64,000 nt of DNA from Gracilibacillus ureilyticus (GTDB lineage Bacteria; Bacillota; Bacilli; Bacillales; Amphibacillaceae), in the NCBI RefSeq assembly GCF_900111195.1, contig NZ_FOGL01000022.1, forward strand, positions 1 to 64,000, in the 5' to 3' direction. Numbering within the stretch: the first letter of the stretch is position 1; every line of letters begins with the position of its first letter. A program made the position numbers and the translations under genes. A model generated the notes under the pieces. The model was not told where the DNA came from, ran no database searches, and saw nothing but the letters and a program-made list of their open reading frames with translations. This document shows positions 62,052-64,000 of this stretch, one piece after another.

Positions 62052-62131
62052 GAACGTACTCCATTTGAGAGCTAGAAAACTGAAGATGTATAATAAAGTA
62101 AACGAAATTTCCTTTTAGAGATGGTGATTAA

Positions 62132-62677
62132 ATGCAATGGAGTAAAACGAAATCAATTTTAGAAAGTTTTTTGTGTGAAAAATTAAAAGGACGGATCAAA
62201 ATATATGCAACGGTTTATCGAAAATTTCATGATGGACCAAGTAAAGTATGGATTACCTTTGATAACAAAGAAATACTAAGCGCTTCTGACGTTACCTATG
62301 CAGTAAAGCATGAAAAAATGTACCAGCAAATGAAACAAGACAGGAAACTGAAAAGTATTCCTTATAACAAGGATTGGGATGTAATGTTTAACTCTGAAGA
62401 ACGAAAGGAACAAGTTAAGGCTTCAGACGATACCGAAGAGATAATGATCAATCAAAATATATTTGCAAGTTATCATTTATATGCACCTTTCATGGAATAT
62501 GGTTTATTGTCGATAGAGGAAGCGATAAATTCAGAGAATATAATTATTAAGGCATATTCCATGATGGATAGAAGGTTAGGTAAAAGAAGATTAGAAAAGC
62601 TAATATTTGATAAAGATACACATCCATTGATTGTGGATTTTTACAATATAAGATGTGAATCGGAAGGTATGAATTAG
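62132..62677 (+). CDS. SF0329 family protein (unknown function)
   Basis: 181 residues beginning MQWSKTKSILESFLCEKLKG, followed by ITFDNKEILSASDVTYA, which matches the SF0329 family opening. A second half is helical (SIEEAINSENIIIKAYSMMDRRLGKRRLEKL). No motif of known function. GAGATGGTG precedes the ATG. Confidence 0.7.
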   Translation: MQWSKTKSILESFLCEKLKGRIKIYATVYRKFHDGPSKVWITFDNKEILSASDVTYAVKHEKMYQQMKQDRKLKSIPYNKDWDVMFNSEERKEQVKASDDTEEIMINQNIFASYHLYAPFMEYGLLSIEEAINSENIIIKAYSMMDRRLGKRRLEKLIFDKDTHPLIVDFYNIRCESEGMN

Positions 62678-62807
62678 TTTTTTTGTCAATCGGGATAATA
62701 CAGGAATAAGCTTGCTTTTTTTCCTTTGGTGTGGGTGTTTTGAGAAAAGAAGTATTTAGATAAGATACCCTGCGCCATAATAACTTAATAGAATTGGAGT
62801 GATCTCA

Positions 62808-63338
62808 ATGAATACTAAGCCTTATACAAACGAATACCATCCTGCATTGGATAAATATATTCATCTGGTTCCTGATGGAAATCTTGTAGATATCTTAGAG
62901 GAGCAACAAAAAAATTCAATATTAATGTTACAAGATCTTAGTGAACAACAAGCAGAATTTAAATATGCAGAAGGAAAGTGGTCAATCAAAACAGTAGCAG
63001 GACATATAGCTGATGTAGAACGTTTATGGAATTACCGGATCCTTCGCATAGCTAGAGGAGATGCGCGAGAGTTACCAGGCTATGATCGGGACATTTTTGC
63101 AGTGTCAGCTTCTTTTGATAAATTGCCTTTAGTGAATATACTGGAAGATTTTACGGCAGTAAGGCAGTCAACGATCACACTTATAAAAAATCTAGAGGAG
63201 GAAGCATTTTTGCGTCTTGGGCTATTCAATGATCATCCACTTTCTGCACGAGCAGCTGCTTTTGTTATTGCAGGCCATGAAGCCCACCATAGAAAGATTA
63301 TTCAAATGAAATACCTTAGCCAATTAACAATAGAGTAA
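62808..63338 (+). CDS. DinB family protein
   Basis: 176 residues from ATG 62808 (TTGGAGTG upstream). DinB four-helix bundle: KWSIKTVAGHIADVERLWNY with the first metal His, and AGHEAHHRKIIQMKYL with the C-terminal His pair. Possibly a metal-dependent thiol transferase; the substrate is unknown. The full-length counterpart of the broken DinB gene at 56865. Confidence 0.9.
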   Translation: MNTKPYTNEYHPALDKYIHLVPDGNLVDILEEQQKNSILMLQDLSEQQAEFKYAEGKWSIKTVAGHIADVERLWNYRILRIARGDARELPGYDRDIFAVSASFDKLPLVNILEDFTAVRQSTITLIKNLEEEAFLRLGLFNDHPLSARAAAFVIAGHEAHHRKIIQMKYLSQLTIE

Positions 63339-63370
63339 AGTAATATTTTGCAAAAAAGGGGGAGTCACCA

Positions 63371-64000
63371 ATAGCTTCTAAAATAAATAGAAATTATATT
63401 TGGATATATTTTTTGTCATTTTATCTGTTATGGTGTTTAAGAGAGTTATGGCTCGTTCACTATCTGGATCAGCTGGATCCTGTCACAGAAGCCATCACCT
63501 CAGCTATAATAAAAATAACGATTTGGATCATTCCGGTCTTTCTTATAGTGAAAATGCTGGAAAATAGAGACCCGCTATCATATTTAGGATTACGCCACAA
63601 CATCACGAAAGGATTAAAATGGGCAGGCTGGACATCTGCAGTCCTTATTTCCTTTTATGTCATCTTGAATCTCATCATATTAAATAACCCGGTTAACTTT
63701 AAGCTAGGCATTTCCGATTGGCTCAACACCATTTTATTGGTTGGTATTACAGAAGAAATTGTCTTCAGAGGTTTTCTGTTAAAAAAGTTAATGCACTCAT
63801 GCCGTTTCTGGTTGGCTAATACGATAACTGCTTTGCTTTTTGCATCCATACATTTTCCTATCTGGTTTTATAAAGGGTTGTTTGAATTTCCTTACATCAT
63901 CAGCCCGATCATGAACGCCTTTGTGCTCGGATTGATATTTGGTTTCATCTATAAGAAAAGTAATTCGCTCTGGTCTGTAATAATCATTCATTCATTGTAT
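63371..64000 (+). CDS. CPBP family intramembrane protease, cut by window end
   Basis: At least 210 residues. CPBP motifs: GITEEIVFRGFLL (EExxxR) near residues 122-134 and FASIHFPIW (FxxxH) near 156-164, then the third, IIIHSLY, at the edge. Multiple TM segments. A GGGGGAG SD sits six bases before ATA at 63371, and no ATG, GTG or TTG lies between it and the first domain residues, so the start codon is uncertain or changed. Family members handle prenylated peptides or bacteriocin immunity. Confidence 0.85.
   Translation, partial: MASKINRNYIWIYFLSFYLLWCLRELWLVHYLDQLDPVTEAITSAIIKITIWIIPVFLIVKMLENRDPLSYLGLRHNITKGLKWAGWTSAVLISFYVILNLIILNNPVNFKLGISDWLNTILLVGITEEIVFRGFLLKKLMHSCRFWLANTITALLFASIHFPIWFYKGLFEFPYIISPIMNAFVLGLIFGFIYKKSNSLWSVIIIHSLY

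Overview
The window looks like accessory-rich chromosome of a low-GC, endospore-forming Bacillaceae species. The best markers are a GerE regulator whose 74 residues match the B. subtilis protein almost throughout as I remember it, a sigma-K-type promoter in front of it, a YrvL-family protein, VanW, a PadR/DUF2812 pair and genes that look like spore-appendage (Ena/DUF3992) subunits. AGGAGG-type ribosome binding sites and TTG/GTG starts are common. No rRNA, tRNA or CRISPR array was seen. Genus is not assigned; Oceanobacillus/Virgibacillus-like genera are an inference.

Layout. 0-0.4 kb: the 3' end of an IS200/IS605-type TnpB gene and its right end. 0.4-8.5 kb: sugar acetyltransferase, GNAT, small membrane proteins and lipoproteins, a KAS III paralogue with a substituted catalytic triad, a STAS-like protein, PadR/DUF2812, gerE and a chemoreceptor. 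8.7-10.6 kb: a candidate endospore-appendage cluster in which the first gene is cut by a single in-frame TAA. 10.8-15.3 kb: a BCCT transporter, then an AraC regulator divergent from a Gfo/Idh/MocA - aldo/keto reductase operon. 15.5-18.3 kb: a phage/plasmid-type primase-helicase with a TubC_N-like partner. 18.3-19.3 kb: yrvL and a 22-unit, 20-bp minisatellite. 20-34.7 kb: many short stress/modification genes (GNAT, VOC, GrpB, DinB-like, VanW, Pr6Pr, radical SAM, HAD, LprI-like), several of them decayed. 35-36.8 kb: a GC-richer XRE regulator/SDR pair, probably acquired.

37.7-40 kb: an IS605-type tnpB with a tnpA remnant sits inside a methyltransferase gene, leaving a fragment on each side. 40.1-43.9 kb: an FNR-family regulon, made of a P1B metal ATPase, two near-identical CopZ-like metallochaperones flanking a Ric-like protein, and a Crp/Fnr regulator. 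Both transcription units carry a perfect TTGAT-N4-ATCAA box exactly 22 nt before a TATACT -10. 44-53 kb: a run of short lipoprotein, membrane, GNAT and methyltransferase genes, several arranged as promoter-gene-terminator modules that share the motif GGAATATTATGYTA. 53.5-64 kb: UbiA-family prenyltransferase, methyltransferase-like protein, a PaiB-like gene broken by a ~150-bp palindromic element, GNAT, a frameshifted DinB gene, gamma-glutamyltransferase, a coiled-coil repeat protein, FosB, a DinB-family protein and a CPBP protease running off the end.

The main themes are spore surface structure, redox/metal control, and gene turnover driven by IS605-type elements and their palindromic derivatives. 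At least seven genes show stops, frameshifts or insertions, so part of this region is decaying.
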